64,000 nucleotides of DNA from Ditylenchus dipsaci (taxonomy: Eukaryota > Nematoda > Chromadorea > Rhabditida > Anguinidae), in contig SADC01001321.1 in the NCBI GenBank assembly GCA_004194705.1, positions 124,001 to 188,000 on the forward strand. The letters are read 5' to 3'. Below the pieces are notes generated by a model. The model was not told where the DNA came from. It ran no database searches and saw nothing but the letters and a program-made list of their open reading frames with translations. The translations under genes were made by a program, and so were the position numbers. This document shows, in pieces, positions 9,706 through 22,200 of the stretch. The first letter of the stretch is position 1; every line of letters starts with the position of its first letter.

Positions 9706-10113
9706 TGGCTCATTCACAAACCTTGTCGTTGTTGTTGTCGTTGGAAAAAAATGTTTTATGAAGGCAATTTACGCCAACGACAACGACGACTTTTTTATGA
9801 AAAATCCAACGATAACAACAACGACGACGACAAGGACAACGGCATTTTTCATTTCAAATTAGGCAAATTTTGCATTTTTAGTTAGAATTTTGAGGATTAA
9901 CTATATTCTCCACACGTTTTCCTCGGAATCTTGACTGAAAATGCGAAATTTGTCCGATTTGGAATGAAGAATGCCGTTGTTCTCGGCGTCATCGTTGTCG
10001 TTGGCGTTGTCGTTGGATTTTTTAGAAATAGGTTGTGGTCGTCGTTGGCGAAAAACGGTTTCATAAAAAAATATTCCAACGACAGCGACGAAGATAACGT
10101 TGTGAATGAGCCA
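9706..10113. mobile_element. foldback with GTCGTTGTTGTCGTTG word arms
   Basis: Termini GGCTCATTCACAA and TTGTGAATGAGCC form an inverted repeat. Arms are built from CGTTGTCGTTG words and their complements. Related termini (GGCTCGTTCAGAAAGTCG) occur at 25112-25470. No clean TSD longer than two or three bases was found. Confidence 0.6.
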
Positions 10114-10354
10114 TCATGGTTTCTCAGAAACTTCGGTGTGTGTCTTTTCTTATTAGATTTTCATCTAATCTGGACAAAGAGAAGGCCGGAGTGCATTATG
10201 AGCAGTCTACCCAGAATGTCCAAAAATAATGATTTTATGTTTTAAAGCTTTTAACATGTAGAAAACACGTTTTTAGGTGGGGACAGTATGTTTCTGAAAA
10301 AAAATTCTGACCAAAATTGTGACTTTTTGCGGACTTATAATTGCAAAACCCACA

Positions 10355-10470
10355 TACCTTAGACACAAATCACTCGAAAGTGCCTCTGGATGCATAAAAT
10401 GTATGCATACCAGAGTTTTATTATGCGGTAGGTCACAGACTGTGACTCACAGTCAACAAAATTATGTTCA
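10355..10470. repeat. half copy of the CAAGCCCCCTGCGCC palindrome family
   Basis: It contains ACATACCTTAGACACAAATC, GATGCATAAAA and the GCGGTAGG tail shared with fuller copies at 28640-28870, 35940-36190 and 39790-40030. Confidence 0.55.
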
Positions 10471-10573
10471 AATTCCATCTTTCAGGGTATCTGGGTACCT
10501 TTTTTGTGAGCAGTCTTTTGTGTGCGTTTGTGTCCTACTTAGTCAGTTATTCAAGATAAGCACCATTTGGAAT

Positions 10574-11033
10574 GGAGATCTTGAAAGTGTCCCGGATTAG
10601 CTGAAAAGTGTCCCGGTTGTCTTATTTCCCTTAAAAAAGCTTAAAAGTGTCCCGGTTTTCAAATTTCCCTTAAAAAAGCTTAAAAGTGTCCCGGTTTTCA
10701 AATTTCCCTTAAAAAAGCTTAAAAGTGTTCCGGATTAGCTGAAAATTTTTGGTTATGTACATTGGCCAGTATGGTCCAGGGTTTGTGAGCTATTGGTGCA
10801 CCAAAAATGTTATGATATGTTGAAATGGGCAACTTTTAAGCTTTTCTATTGTAAATTTCAAAATGGGGCGATTTAAAGCCAAATGGATGGCCTAATGTAT
10901 GCGTTGGTATTTCTATGGGGAAATTAGACAACCGGGACACTTTTCAACAAATCCGGGACACTTTTAAGCTTTTTTAGAGAAATTTGAAAACCGACACTTT
11001 TAAGCCAATCCGGGACACTTTTAATTCTCTACC
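10574..11033. mobile_element. foldback with AAAGTGTCCCGG arrays
   Basis: The left arm repeats AAAAGTGTCCCGG with a ~40-base period (10583-10740), and the right arm holds inverted copies (10925-11025). It starts GGAGATCTTGAAAG and ends TTAATTCTCTACC. The direct repeat ATTTGGAAT (10565-10573 and 11034-11042) is the probable target duplication; identity extends three more bases left by chance or design. Confidence 0.7.
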
Positions 11034-11665
11034 ATTTGGAATATCGAGCTAATATCGCATTTTTATTGATTTGAGAATAGTGTTTAAACGTCACCTGAGT
11101 AAATTTTATACGCTAAAAGGCTATTTTCTGACACTTTCCTACATATAAAGATCCTGAAAAAGGTCTGGACCAAAATATGACTTTTCGCCTGAGGGGACTA
11201 AGGCAAATAAATATTTTATCAAATTTTGGCCGATTTTTTTGGAATCAATTTTTTTATTTACGAAAATGTCAGAAAATAACTTTTTCATGTTTTTATAGTT
11301 TTTGAGCGAATAAAAATCACTTAAAAGACGTTTAAACACTATTCTAAAATCTATATAAAATTTCTCTGACCTGTGTGAGGCTTTGGACTAACAACTTGAA
11401 AACCCCGAAATTTGGCTCGGGGTACCGCGGGCCCGCTTCGAAAGATATTAAAAACTTCGACCCCGAACAGTACAAGACAGTAAAACTCCTACCCGAAACC
11501 CGCCTCGAAGGCACTTTTCTATCTCTACCAGGTACCCTGTCAGGTTGGTTCACCTTGGTCCCCAAGGCAAGGAAAATGTTTTCTAAAAACGTGTTTTCTA
11601 CACCTTAAAAGCTTTAAAACATCGAAAGAAAAACCGAAAAAGCTGATTGTTTCAAGTGTTTTATG

Positions 11666-12138
11666 GGCTCTACCCCGTTTCCGCCAAAATTATTTCCGCC
11701 AAAAATCATTATAGCCAAAGACGTTACATTTTTAATTAATTAGTTTTCTACATATAGTTTTTCTAGCTAATTTTGTAGATATTCTCATTTACAAATTTTA
11801 CTCAAATTGATGCTAGAGAGCAGGGCTAAATTTGCAAATAAAGTTGTAAATGACCATGTTTGCAATATTTGCTGAAAAACCACAAAAGATTTCAAAAAGT
11901 CCAGGATTCCGGGATTTTAGGGTTTTCAGCATATATTGCAGACATGGTCATTTACAACTTTATGCTCAAAAATATAGCCCTTCTCTCTAGCATCAATTTG
12001 AGTATAAACTTGTAAATGAGAATATCTACAAAATTAGCTAGAAAAACCATATGTAGAAAACTAATTAATTAAAAATGTAACGTCTTTGGCTATAATGATT
12101 TTTGGCGGAAATAATTTGGGACAAAACAGGGTAGAACC
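11666..12138. mobile_element. foldback MITE, GGCTCTACC ends, 8-bp TSD
   Basis: It starts GGCTCTACCCCGTTTCCGCC and ends with the complement of GGTTCTACCCTGTTT, flanked by identical GTTTTATG (11658-11665, 12139-12146). The long inverted arms include GACGTTACATTTTTAATTAA and meet near 11900. TTTCCGCC words occur near both ends. Confidence 0.85.
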
Positions 12139-12309
12139 GTTTTATGCAAACTAAAGTTGGGCTTCATCATTTGATACCTGTTTTTCCATGTAGTATAACT
12201 TCTCGAAAATAAGGTAATTGATAAAGACCATAAAAGCCAGGAAAGCAATAGTCTGGCGCTAAAAATAATATTTCTCAATAAAAGATCGGAAACAAATTTA
12301 TTTAGCAAC

Positions 12310-12493
12310 CTTTTGTAGTTTTTGTATCTGTCTCGATATGGGGTCATACTCAGGATGGTGTCCAAAGCCAGTATATCCCCCAATTTTCGCAAAAAAGTCA
12401 GCTTAGTAGATTTAGTGCGAATGGAAGAAACTTGAAGGGTGCGACTCATTGAGAGCTTAGGAAGTCCACCAACATCTGGTTTCACAATACCTC
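12310..12493 (-). CDS. unrecognised candidate exon
   Basis: A minus-strand open stretch of about 60 codons is bounded by CATGTTTCAG on its 5' side and AAAAG-gttgct on its 3' side. It reads on without a stop to about 12150, where a membrane-like segment [15 protein letters not shown] appears. I recognise no family, and no neighbouring exon could be joined with confidence, so it may be chance. Confidence 0.2.
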
Positions 12494-12559
12494 CTGAAAC
12501 ATGAGAACTAAAAGTCCCTTTGCAGATTGTAATAGAAACACGGTTGGAGAGCTCCAAGT

Positions 12560-13130
12560 GTTAAGTTATATTAAATCAGCTTACCATAAGTCTTTTTCCA
12601 ACAACAAAGCTGAAATAGTTTTTGTTAAAATTATTAAAGGATTAGTACATCAAAAAGTAAGTTAACGTTGAAATACACTGAAACTTCGGAATTTTTATGC
12701 GTACAATGTCCGCCACAAAGCTAGAGTTACACAGCTTTCAATAATACCGTATTCCTCTAATATAAGACCCCTCAATTTTATGCGTTTTCCCAAAAAACCA
12801 CTAATTTTTTCTTCGAAGGGAAAAATCTCAAATTGTTTCACAGAAAAACTTAGATCTGAATCCAAAAGAGTAAAAAGAGCATTCCAATGAGTACAAACTT
12901 GCCAAGATAAAATATTTCTCAAAAAAAGATATAAGTGGCACACGGAACCACTAAAATGGCGACACACATACAGCCGACCCAAATACTACATAGAGATCAA
13001 TCGTAAACTTGCAGTAAAAAGGAGCGAAAACTACTTCTCCGATACAGAATTGTTTAAGCGCCGGCGCTCCGCCGTCACCAGCCTTAGTGCCAGCAAATAA
13101 ATTCTAGGCCTTGTTTTGTTAGAGACAAGT
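12560..13130. other. no gene seen
   Basis: It contains a partial CCGTATTCCTCTAATA MITE end at about 12748 and otherwise unremarkable AT-rich sequence. Confidence 0.35.
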
Positions 13131-13134
13131 TAAA

Positions 13135-14037
13135 AATCTGGTGGTCAAAGTTGTGATAGAGCTTCTAACAACCACATCACTGCCAAAAACTGCGGCATTT
13201 TCAAAGTATTATGATCGAGTTCTGGTGGTCAAAGTTGTGATAGAGCTTCTAAACCACATCACTGCCCAAAAACTGCGGCATTTCAGTAGTATTGATCGAG
13301 TTCTGTGGTCAAAGTTGTGAGAGAGCTTCTAACAACCACATCACTGCCAAAACTGCGGGCATTTTTAAATGATTATTGATCGAGTCTGGTGGTCAAAGTT
13401 GTGATAGAGCTTCTAACAACCACATCACTGCCAAAACTGCGGCATTTTCAAAGTATTATTGATCGAGTTCTGGTGGTCAAAGTTGTGATAGAGCTTCTAA
13501 CAACACATCACTGCCCAAAAACTGCGGCATTTTCAAAGTATTATGATCGAGTTCTGGTGGTCAAAGTTGTGATGAGCTTCTAACAACCACATCACTGCCC
13601 AAAACTGCGGCATTTTCAAAGTAATTGATGCGAGTTCTGGTGGTCAAAGTTGTGATAGAGCTTCTAACAACCACATCATGCCCAAAAACTGCGGCTTTTC
13701 AAAAGTATTATTGATCGAGTTCTGGTGGTCAAGTTGTGATAGAGCTTCTAACAACCACATCACTGCCAAAAACTGCGGCATTTCAAAAGTATTATGATCG
13801 AGTTCTGGTGGTCAAAGTTGTGATAGAGCTTCTAACAACCACATCACTGCCCAAAAACTGCGGCATTTTTAAATGATTATGATCGAGTTCTGGTGGTCAA
13901 AGTTGTGATAGAGCTTCTAACAACCACATCACTGCCAAAAACTGCGGCATTTTAAAGTATTATTGATCGAGTTCTGGTGGTCAAAGTTGTGATAGAGCTT
14001 CTAACAACCACATCACTGCCCAAAAACGGGCATTTTC
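13135..14037. repeat. minisatellite, about 11 copies of an ~85-bp unit
   Basis: The unit contains GTGGTCAAAGTTGTGATAGA, ACCACATCACTGCC, AACTGCGGCAT and TTGATCGAGTTC. Copies begin at roughly 13140, 13224, 13305, 13389, 13472, 13556, 13640, 13723, 13808, 13893 and 13976. Differences are almost entirely one-base gains or losses in short homopolymers or single dropped bases, with very few substitutions. Confidence 0.9.
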
Positions 14038-14039
14038 AA

Positions 14040-16050
14040 TTCTTTCTTGCCTGACCCACTGACCAATTGGTCGTCGAGATCTTTGAAAGTGAGCTTTCTT
14101 CTACCACCAGCCAGTCTCTTTTTGCCTCTTCCTATTGGTGACGCTTCACTATAACGCAAATATAACAAATAAGCTGCTATAACTACCTACTCTGCAGTTA
14201 CAGCTGATTCTTCAACTTGCGCCATTCGAAAACTCTGCCTCTGCTGATTCCAAATAGTTTGCTGCAGCATATCAGAGATGGCCTCGGCATGGCTGACAAC
14301 CTTCAGCTTTAATTCATTTGTGTAAGATTTTGCTTTCTGGCATGCTGGCTTCGATTTCATCTTCGACGTCAAAAAGGCTATCGACTTCTGCGTTCACCAT
14401 TTTGAAACTGAATAGAAATATTTAAGCGTCTTAATTTTACTGTAACAAGAATAAGCGCAACAATGAGTGAAAAATGAAGATGGGTATTCTGATCGAACAA
14501 AAAGGGCGTAAATTTAAACAAGACATTTTCGAAAACATTGTATTTTCCAGAGTTAAGGGGGTAGGTAAAATCATCTTTTAGAGTGCCCGTTTATTGGAGA
14601 CTGCCCGTTTATTTTTCAATCACCTTCTAGGTGTCCGTTTATTAAAGACTGCCGACTATTGGAGACTGCTCGCTTATTAGAAGAAATACGGTATACTTGA
14701 GAGGTGGGTGGCAACTTTTTGGATAAAGTTAATTTTTTTATCAGAAAGTGTTTGGATATGCTTTTTATCGGGTTGTGCAGAAAAATAGATTCGGGAGGTG
14801 ATTTTTGGGTCACTTTTCAAAAAATCCGAGTGTGGTGAGGGGACTAAAGAAGTGCCATTGATTTTAACGAAGCTCAATTTCATCAAAAACTCGAAAAGTA
14901 CCCTATAAAACGGCATTTTAACCGCTATTAAACCATCTAGCAAGCCGAATTAGTCCAGAGAATAGGTTTTGGGACCCCGAAAAGTAAGAACTTTTGAATA
15001 CAAGTGGACGACCACTTGGTTCAATGTTATGATATGTAATTTGGGCACTGCTGACTGAGTACTACCATTAAGATACCACTACCTAAAAACCCATTCTACC
15101 AGCACCCAGTATCACTGCGCCGTGAAGGGTGGATCCAGACATATGAAGTTAGATTAAGACTATTTAAGTTAGTTCTGGAGCATTGACGAGGCATCGAAGG
15201 TACAACACCATTGAGGGTATATCTGATCACTGAAGGTAGATAAAAAACTAGTGAGGATAGATCCGGGCCACTGGACGGGTAGTTCAGGACCATTAGGGGT
15301 TGAATTAACCATTGAAGGTGAATCGACTGTCGCGAACCGATAGTGTTGCGAATCGATGGTCGCGAATCAGAAGTGTCGCTAACTGATAGTCGTTTAACAA
15401 AAAAAATGGACAACACCTTTTCACGAAGAACTAAAGCAAAAATAGGAAGTTTTTTTCTCAAAATATTGTGAAAATGATATTGGGGACTTTCGGCCGGGGA
15501 CCTTTCGGCGGGGACCTTTCGTCCTGATCCCGCGTTTTCTGCTATGCTCTTTTACATGGCAACATGAAGTTTAAAAAGTTGTTTCAAAAAATCTTCAAAC
15601 CGTGAAATTAGGGGTGTTCGTATAATTATGCACCGCCCTTTATCCGCACTGAGGATGGTTTGACAAGATTAAATAAGCGATTGTAGAACCTCAGTTACCT
15701 GGCATAAATCGGATTGGTCTCAGGGTGCCTGATACCAAGACACCAAAATTTTATTAAGATAGGCCGTAAACGTCGTTTATCGAAATTCAAAGAGAAATTC
15801 AAAATGTGCTTTATCGAGAAGTCGACTCGCAAATCTCGCGATGCTCCGCAGAGCTTTACTATCTGACCTCATCATTCTCAGATATGTAAACTCCACTCTA
15901 TCTCTCAGCAATAGAGTCCATATTTTTGAGTTGACACTGCCAGTATACGTGGATCAGGGCTATATTTAAAAAAGTCGCAGTGCTGATAATTTTTAATTAA
16001 TACATGCTTGGTGAGTGACAGAGTTGGTTAACAACTCCGATCCTCGTGCA
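14040..16050. other. no gene seen; repeat fragments
   Basis: It holds a partial CCGTATT MITE (about 14580-14695), a half copy of the AAGTGG palindrome (about 14935-15025) and a short array of GTCGCGAATCGATGG-like words (15330-15390). No reading frame shows recognisable protein. Confidence 0.35.
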
Positions 16051-16059
16051 TGACTTTTG

Positions 16060-17600
16060 GGTTTCCTGCTGCAGAATTTCAAGCTGAACACGACGGTGTT
16101 TTGGTTTGAACAATTTTCGACAAAAAAAGTTTTGCTAGAGCCCTCTGAACATTCGTAGTTTTTGATTTTTGTCTTGGCAAGATAATGCGAAAAAGCGACA
16201 ATAAATTTTCAAAGGCATAATCTGTGATTGAAGGTTTCGTGGCACCGTGATTTTCCCACTTTTTTTCTACCGCAAATGTTATATACCAAACTACGACTCC
16301 AAATTCAATGCTGAACAATATGTTCTCAAGTTATGGCATATTATAGTGAATCGATTATTTTTAAAATCCAAAAAAATGACTTTCTTTTTTTAAATGCACA
16401 GAAGTGAACTGCTTTGATCATGCTTATATGCATATTTGGGCTCATTCGACTTGGCTTGAAAGCTCTACAAAATGGCTGTGAGAATTCACCATATCGTTGC
16501 AAAGAACTTGAACTTTTGACCATTTATACCAAAGTAAAAATTTTAGTCCATACATTTTTCGCAAAAACGCGATTTTAACCGTGACACTATCTATGCACAC
16601 AAAAATAAATTTCTGTTTCGGAACCTCCACAATGAACTGCATCTGATGGCATCAAACATGTGCGCAATATCGATTGCAGCTCGGGGTATCCGCACCTCTG
16701 AAGAAGACCAAGGAAAATTTTTTTGAAAAATATTCACAATCACAATCTAAAATTCTGAAAGCAGATTCGTGTTCAGCATGGTCGATTTGCATGTGAAACT
16801 GCTATCAAACGTGAAGAACTGCTATCAACTTTCAAGTTTCGCTCAAGACAAATGAAGATTTTTTCGCAAAAACATTTTTGTTTGTGGTCTTGAGCGAAAT
16901 TTGAAAGTTGATAGCAGTTCTTCACGTTTGATAGCAGTTTCACATGCAAATCGACCATGCTGAACACGAATCTGCTTTCAGAATTTCAAATTGTGATTGT
17001 GAATATTTTTCAAAAAAATTTTCCTTGGTCTTCTTCAGAGGTGCGGATACCCCGAGCTGCAATCGATATTGCGCACATGTTTGATGCCATCAGATGCAGT
17101 TCATTGTGGAGGTTCCGAAACAGAAATTTATTTTTTCGTGCGTCGAGTCCGTCACGGGTAAAATGCCAAATTTCGAGAAAAAAATGCGTGACTAAAAGTT
17201 TGTAATTTTGTTTAAAATTGGCCAAAAGTTTAAATTTTTCGCAATAATATGGTGAATTTTTACAGCCATTTTGTAGACCTGTTCAAGCAAAGTCGAATGA
17301 GCCCATATTGTGTGCGAAAATATGCATATAAGCATGATCAGAGCAGTCCACTTCTGTGCATTTTAAAAAAGAAAGTCATTTTTAGATTTTGAAAAAAAAG
17401 CTTCACTATAATGGCCATAACTAAAATTTTTTAGCATAAATTGGTGTTGACATCTGAGAACATATTGTTCAACATTAAATTTGGAATCTTTTGGTATATA
17501 ACATGTACGGTAGAAAAAAATTGAGAAAATCACGGCGCCAATTCATTAAAAACCCTTCAAAATTACAGATTTTGTCTCTTAAGTACTTCATACTAGCTCG
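16060..17600. repeat. large palindrome with arms of about 700 bases
   Basis: The centre is near 16870, between CTTTCAAGTTTCGCTCAAGAC and its diverged complement. GGTCGATTTGCATGTGAAAC, ACATGTGCGCAATATCGATT and GGAACCTCCACAATGAACTG on the left recur inverted on the right. Inner arms are nearly identical; outer arms diverge and differ by indels. No coding content; no clear TSD found. Confidence 0.8.
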
Positions 17601-17699
17601 CGTTGGGAAAAAATGAAAATTTAACTCAGAAAATATGAGCTTTTTAAAGCACACTACCTCTTTCATTAATCAGCAACAGCTATTATATAATTAAAAAGG

Positions 17700-18290
17700 T
17701 CTGAATTACCCCAATTACATTGGTAACTAACAAAATCGGTTCGCCAAGCTACTTACCCCGCTTTCCTAGCGCACCCACTTACTCACCACTCTCCAAGCAT
17801 GACTTCTCACTCTCCTGGCACGCTTGCCCATTTTTCTCACTCAGTAGCCGTTGACACCGGCGGATACCACGCCTCTGTCAAGCCACAAATAAGATTACGA
17901 AAATCACAAATAAAATAACTCAACAGTTATCAAGCATGGATAGCGAGGAATTTTGGAATTTTCGTCACCGGATTCGTGCTCAGCATGGTTGATTTGCTTG
18001 AAAAAATGCTATAAGAATGCAAAGTTATGCTATATTTGAATAATTTTTGTCTCGAGAGGAATTTGGAATTGTGGAAATCATGAAAAATACACCAGGATGA
18101 ACCGACGCTACAGTCATCCGTTCTCGAGTTAATCAACGCGGCCTTTTATCCAAATAGTCAATTTTCGTTTAAATGTCTTCCCGCATCCAAAAACGTGTTT
18201 TTTAATACGCACTGAAGCTGCGTTAGCAGCGGTGATAACTATTTTCCTGGAGTAATCCGGCCAAAAGCATTCAGAAAACTGCTTTGTTCC
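17700..18290. other. no gene seen
   Basis: C-rich stretch at 17740-17830, then AT-rich sequence. No supported gene or repeat structure. Confidence 0.35.
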
Positions 18291-18294
18291 TTAA

Positions 18295-19167
18295 CACTCC
18301 GCCGGTCGATTGTAGTAATATGCACGATTGACCCAGTTTTTTGCGCTGAATCCGAATCCGGTGGCAGAATTCAGAAATTCCCCGTTTACAACGGGTAAAC
18401 CCCTTTAAAGTTTGGGACACCAAAAATTGCCTGTCACGTGTTTGTTATGCTTTTTTGCATCATGATAAAAATTCTTTGTATATGTATTATAGCTTATCTG
18501 AAAGCTAGTGCAAAGGGCTTTCTAACGTTATATTTTATTATAAGTTACGATATAAAAATTATGATGTAGGGAGGTCAATAAATATTTGTGTCAAAAATCC
18601 ACTTTCAGGACTCTCGTCAAAAATAGGTTGTATCTTTTCGGTTACGTCATATATGTGAAAACAAGCATTGTAGGAAGAAAGTGGACACAAACTGCATTTA
18701 GCTAACATTTGTTACAGACTTGTGTTGATTTAAAATTTTTAAAAATTAACAAACTGGGCTTGTATGTGCAGTTTTGTGTCCTCTTTCTTCCTACAATGCT
18801 TGTTTTCACATATATGACGTAACCGAAAAGATACAACCTATTTTTGACGAGAGTCCTGAAAGTGGATTTTTGACACAAATATTAATTGACCTCCCTACAC
18901 ATAATTTTATATCATAACTTATAATAAAATATGACGTTAGAAAGCCCTTTGCACTAGCTTTCAGATAAGCTATAATACATATATAAAGATTTTTTATCAT
19001 GATGCAAAAAAGCATAACAAACACGTGACAGGCAATTTTTGGTGTCCCAACTTTAAAGGGGTGTTTACCCGTTGTAAACGGGAATTTCTGAATTCTGCCA
19101 CCGGATTCGGATTCAGCGCAAAAAACTGGGTCAATCGTGCATATTACTACAATCGACCGTCGGAGTG
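18295..19167. mobile_element. near-perfect palindromic element with TTAA target duplication
   Basis: Starts CACTCCGCCGGTCG, ends CGACCGTCGGAGTG, flanked on both sides by TTAA (18291-18294, 19168-19171). Arms of about 420 bases differ at only a handful of positions and meet around 18730. TTAA targeting is typical of piggyBac- and Kolobok-type transposases; no transposase is encoded. Confidence 0.85.
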
Positions 19168-19248
19168 TTAATAAACCCTGATCCGGGCCGTACTCGGAGT
19201 GTTTAGCTTAGTATTTTTTTTAGCTTTTTTAGCTCCTTTTGCTCTGAA

Positions 19249-22200
19249 ATGCCGAAAGTTCGCCCGATAACGCCAGAAGTTCTTCCAAACTCGACGGCAG
19301 ATGCTCCAACACAGTAAATTGAACTGTTTTTAATATTTTACCGGATTATTTTTTTAGGAAGAAGATGAAGGATGCGACGGCCTCTGGTATGAATTCTTAC
19401 TTTGATGGTAGTGTGGTAAACTCTCAAAACTTTTCCGTTTTTTTCATTTAAATGGCAAAGCTTTTGTGCAGCACAAAAGCTTCTTTTTGCCGCAATCGTA
19501 CAAACGAGTATTTCTCAGTTTTTTTGGTCGTAAATTTTTTATTCTTAATCAACATGTAGCCCGGAATTTATAGTTTCTAATGAGCCATCAACTGACTCCA
19601 TGTATTAATGAAAATTTTGAGAAATACTAGTTTTTAAAGACAAGAGTTATACGGATATTTGTCAAACTTTCCACAATTATTGGGTCATCCCATAAGTTCC
19701 CGCGTTTTAGCACATTTTTTTCCGAAAAACAATGGAGTTTTAAGAGCAAAAAGTAGTAACTAATTAATCAATTATGTATACTCCATCATTGTTGACCACT
19801 TCTTCCCATTTTTACCAGTTTATTGATTTCATTTCTCCATAAATCACCAGGACGAGTGTTGAACCAGTTGGTGAGTAAACTTTCGAGACCTTCCTCATCC
19901 TCAAAGGTTACACCCCCAGTAATCACATCTAGTAATCAGGAAAAGCCAGTAATCACTTGGAGCAAGGTCTGGGGAGCAAGGCGGGTGACGAAGAACCTCC
20001 CAACCGAGCTTCTGGAGAGCAGTTTTAACAAGCTTGGCTATGTGTGGTCGAACATTGTCACGGAGAAGTATGACTTGTCCTTGTCGATCGGGTCTTTTTC
20101 GCTGAATGGTCGCATTAACACGCTGCAGCTGGGCTTTCTAGAGGTTCTTCTTCACTGTATTGTTCTTCTCGAGCATTTCCCAATAAACCAAAGCTTCTAA
20201 ATCCCACCGCACACAGATCATTGTCTTCTTGGCTTCTTTCAAATAGTCCCTGAGTTGGTCCTCGTCAATCTCAGGTCGCCTTGGTCGCCCTGAACGAGAG
20301 CCGTCGTTGAGGTCGAAATTCCCATTTTGAACTCGTCAAACCAATCCTGTGCAGTTCTCACAGATATGGCGTCCTCTCCATACACAGAACAAATTTCTCT
20401 GGCAGCTTCAGTGGCTTTTGACCTCGATTGAAGGGGAAGAGAAGTATGTGTCGAAAATGTAATTTTTGTCAACCGGACACTTCATTTGAGAGCTCTAAAA
20501 AGTATCGAAAAATAAGTATTGCCAAGAGGATTGTTTGGTTGGTTTTAAATTTACTAAGGCAAATCATAACTTCTATATGAGGGCCCCTCTGAAGGCGCAT
20601 TCACAATGAGGAGGCTGTTTGCGGATGCTAAATCAGATTTGTCACATGGAAATGGGCATACATTTTTTTTAAATTTTCAAAAAAGTTTCTATTGGTGTCA
20701 TTTTGTGGCTAAGATTTAGACTACCAAATGAGCTATTAATAAAGTAGATGTTGTTGAAAAATTGAGTTAAAAAGAAAGACTCCATCCAAGCATCCGCACT
20801 CAAATTTGAGTCAGGATTTTAAAGCGGTTTCTTAAAATTTTATCTGAGCTTTTAAGCAATTAGTCCTAAACCTCAACTATATGATGCGAGAGCTAAATAA
20901 GGAACTGGAAAATAAAAAAACATTCTAACTAAAATAATTTGGGGAAAACATTTTTAAAAGCGAGGATTCTGTTTCGCAGATTCTTAGTGAGTAGTCTGTA
21001 GTAGGGTTGTTACACAGTTAACTTGAATTTTCAAATTTTTTGACTTTATTTTTTGTTTTGATGTGTATTTTTCCCCAAAATTTTAATCATGTAACCCACA
21101 ACTGAAAGCCTATTTATCTGGCCACACAGCCTATTTCAGTGGCCACACACACTTCATATACAGTTGTCGTTCGATTTAACGACACTCCCAAAAGTTTGTT
21201 CCCGCCTAGGGTCCGACAATTTTCACCTCGATTTTCGAAAACTTTTAACCTTTCTCTTTTAACACTCTGGTTTCAAATATTGCAAGCACTCCGATTTTGC
21301 CATCGCTTTTCAAAAAAACATGAAATTTGTCTCTCCAAAACAGCGAAATCTCCATTTAACGGCACATTTTGTCGCCATGTAGAGATGCCTTTATATCGAG
21401 GTTCGACTGTAGCTTGTAAACTTTTTGAACTCTGTGAAAAAACACTTTGCTAAAAAGTTAACAAAATTATGCTTGAGTTCAGAATCCACCACCCACCCCC
21501 CCCTCCACGGGGACTGATCAGGTGGAGGAGATAACTTCATATTCGTGTTTCTCGACCCCGATTTCATGAGAAAGCCGCGCGTTTTTTTGTTCTGAGAAAA
21601 AAAATTTCAAACCACAGGGGGGTATCATGGTTTTTCAGTCAAAATTTGAAACATTTAAATTGCCGCCTTTTTTAATTGGCGCCTCGCGCGGCTTTCTCAT
21701 GAAATCAGGGTCGAGAACACGAATATGAAGTTATCTCCTCCACCTGATCAGTCCCCGTGGGGGGATTCTTCACTGCAAACAAAATTATAATATTTGAGAA
21801 AATCAAATTTTAAAAAATTTAAGCCGGAGCCAAATTTTTTTAATAAAGACGCTCATTTTTTTCCAAAAGAGATTGCGCTAGAACAACACTGGTTATGACA
21901 CACATACACAGCTATGACATGCTCTTGAGCGGTTCTAAGTGAAAACTAGCTCTAAGGAGTCGCCAGTCCGGCGGCTAATTTAAATGAAAATTTCAAAATT
22001 CGGTATTTCGTTCTTACTGTATATCTTGTAATAATGCCCCATTGACCTTCAGTTTTTCAACTTGCATTTTTTTAAACTGTAAGTGGTCTGAAATTACTGC
22101 TTTCATAAACTTTTGAACTCTGTAAAAAAGTTCTGTAAGATTTTTGAAAACTCTATTATACGCATTTTTTTAAGGCTCAGGAAGTTAATTAAATCAGAAG

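Noticed and set aside
13135..14037. Protein-coding tandem repeat (VVKVVIELLTT-like frame)
   Set aside because: The frame changes in nearly every unit and stops are frequent; it behaves as non-coding minisatellite.
19823..20200. 125-codon plus-strand open frame
   Set aside because: Antisense shadow of the mariner transposase coded on the minus strand.
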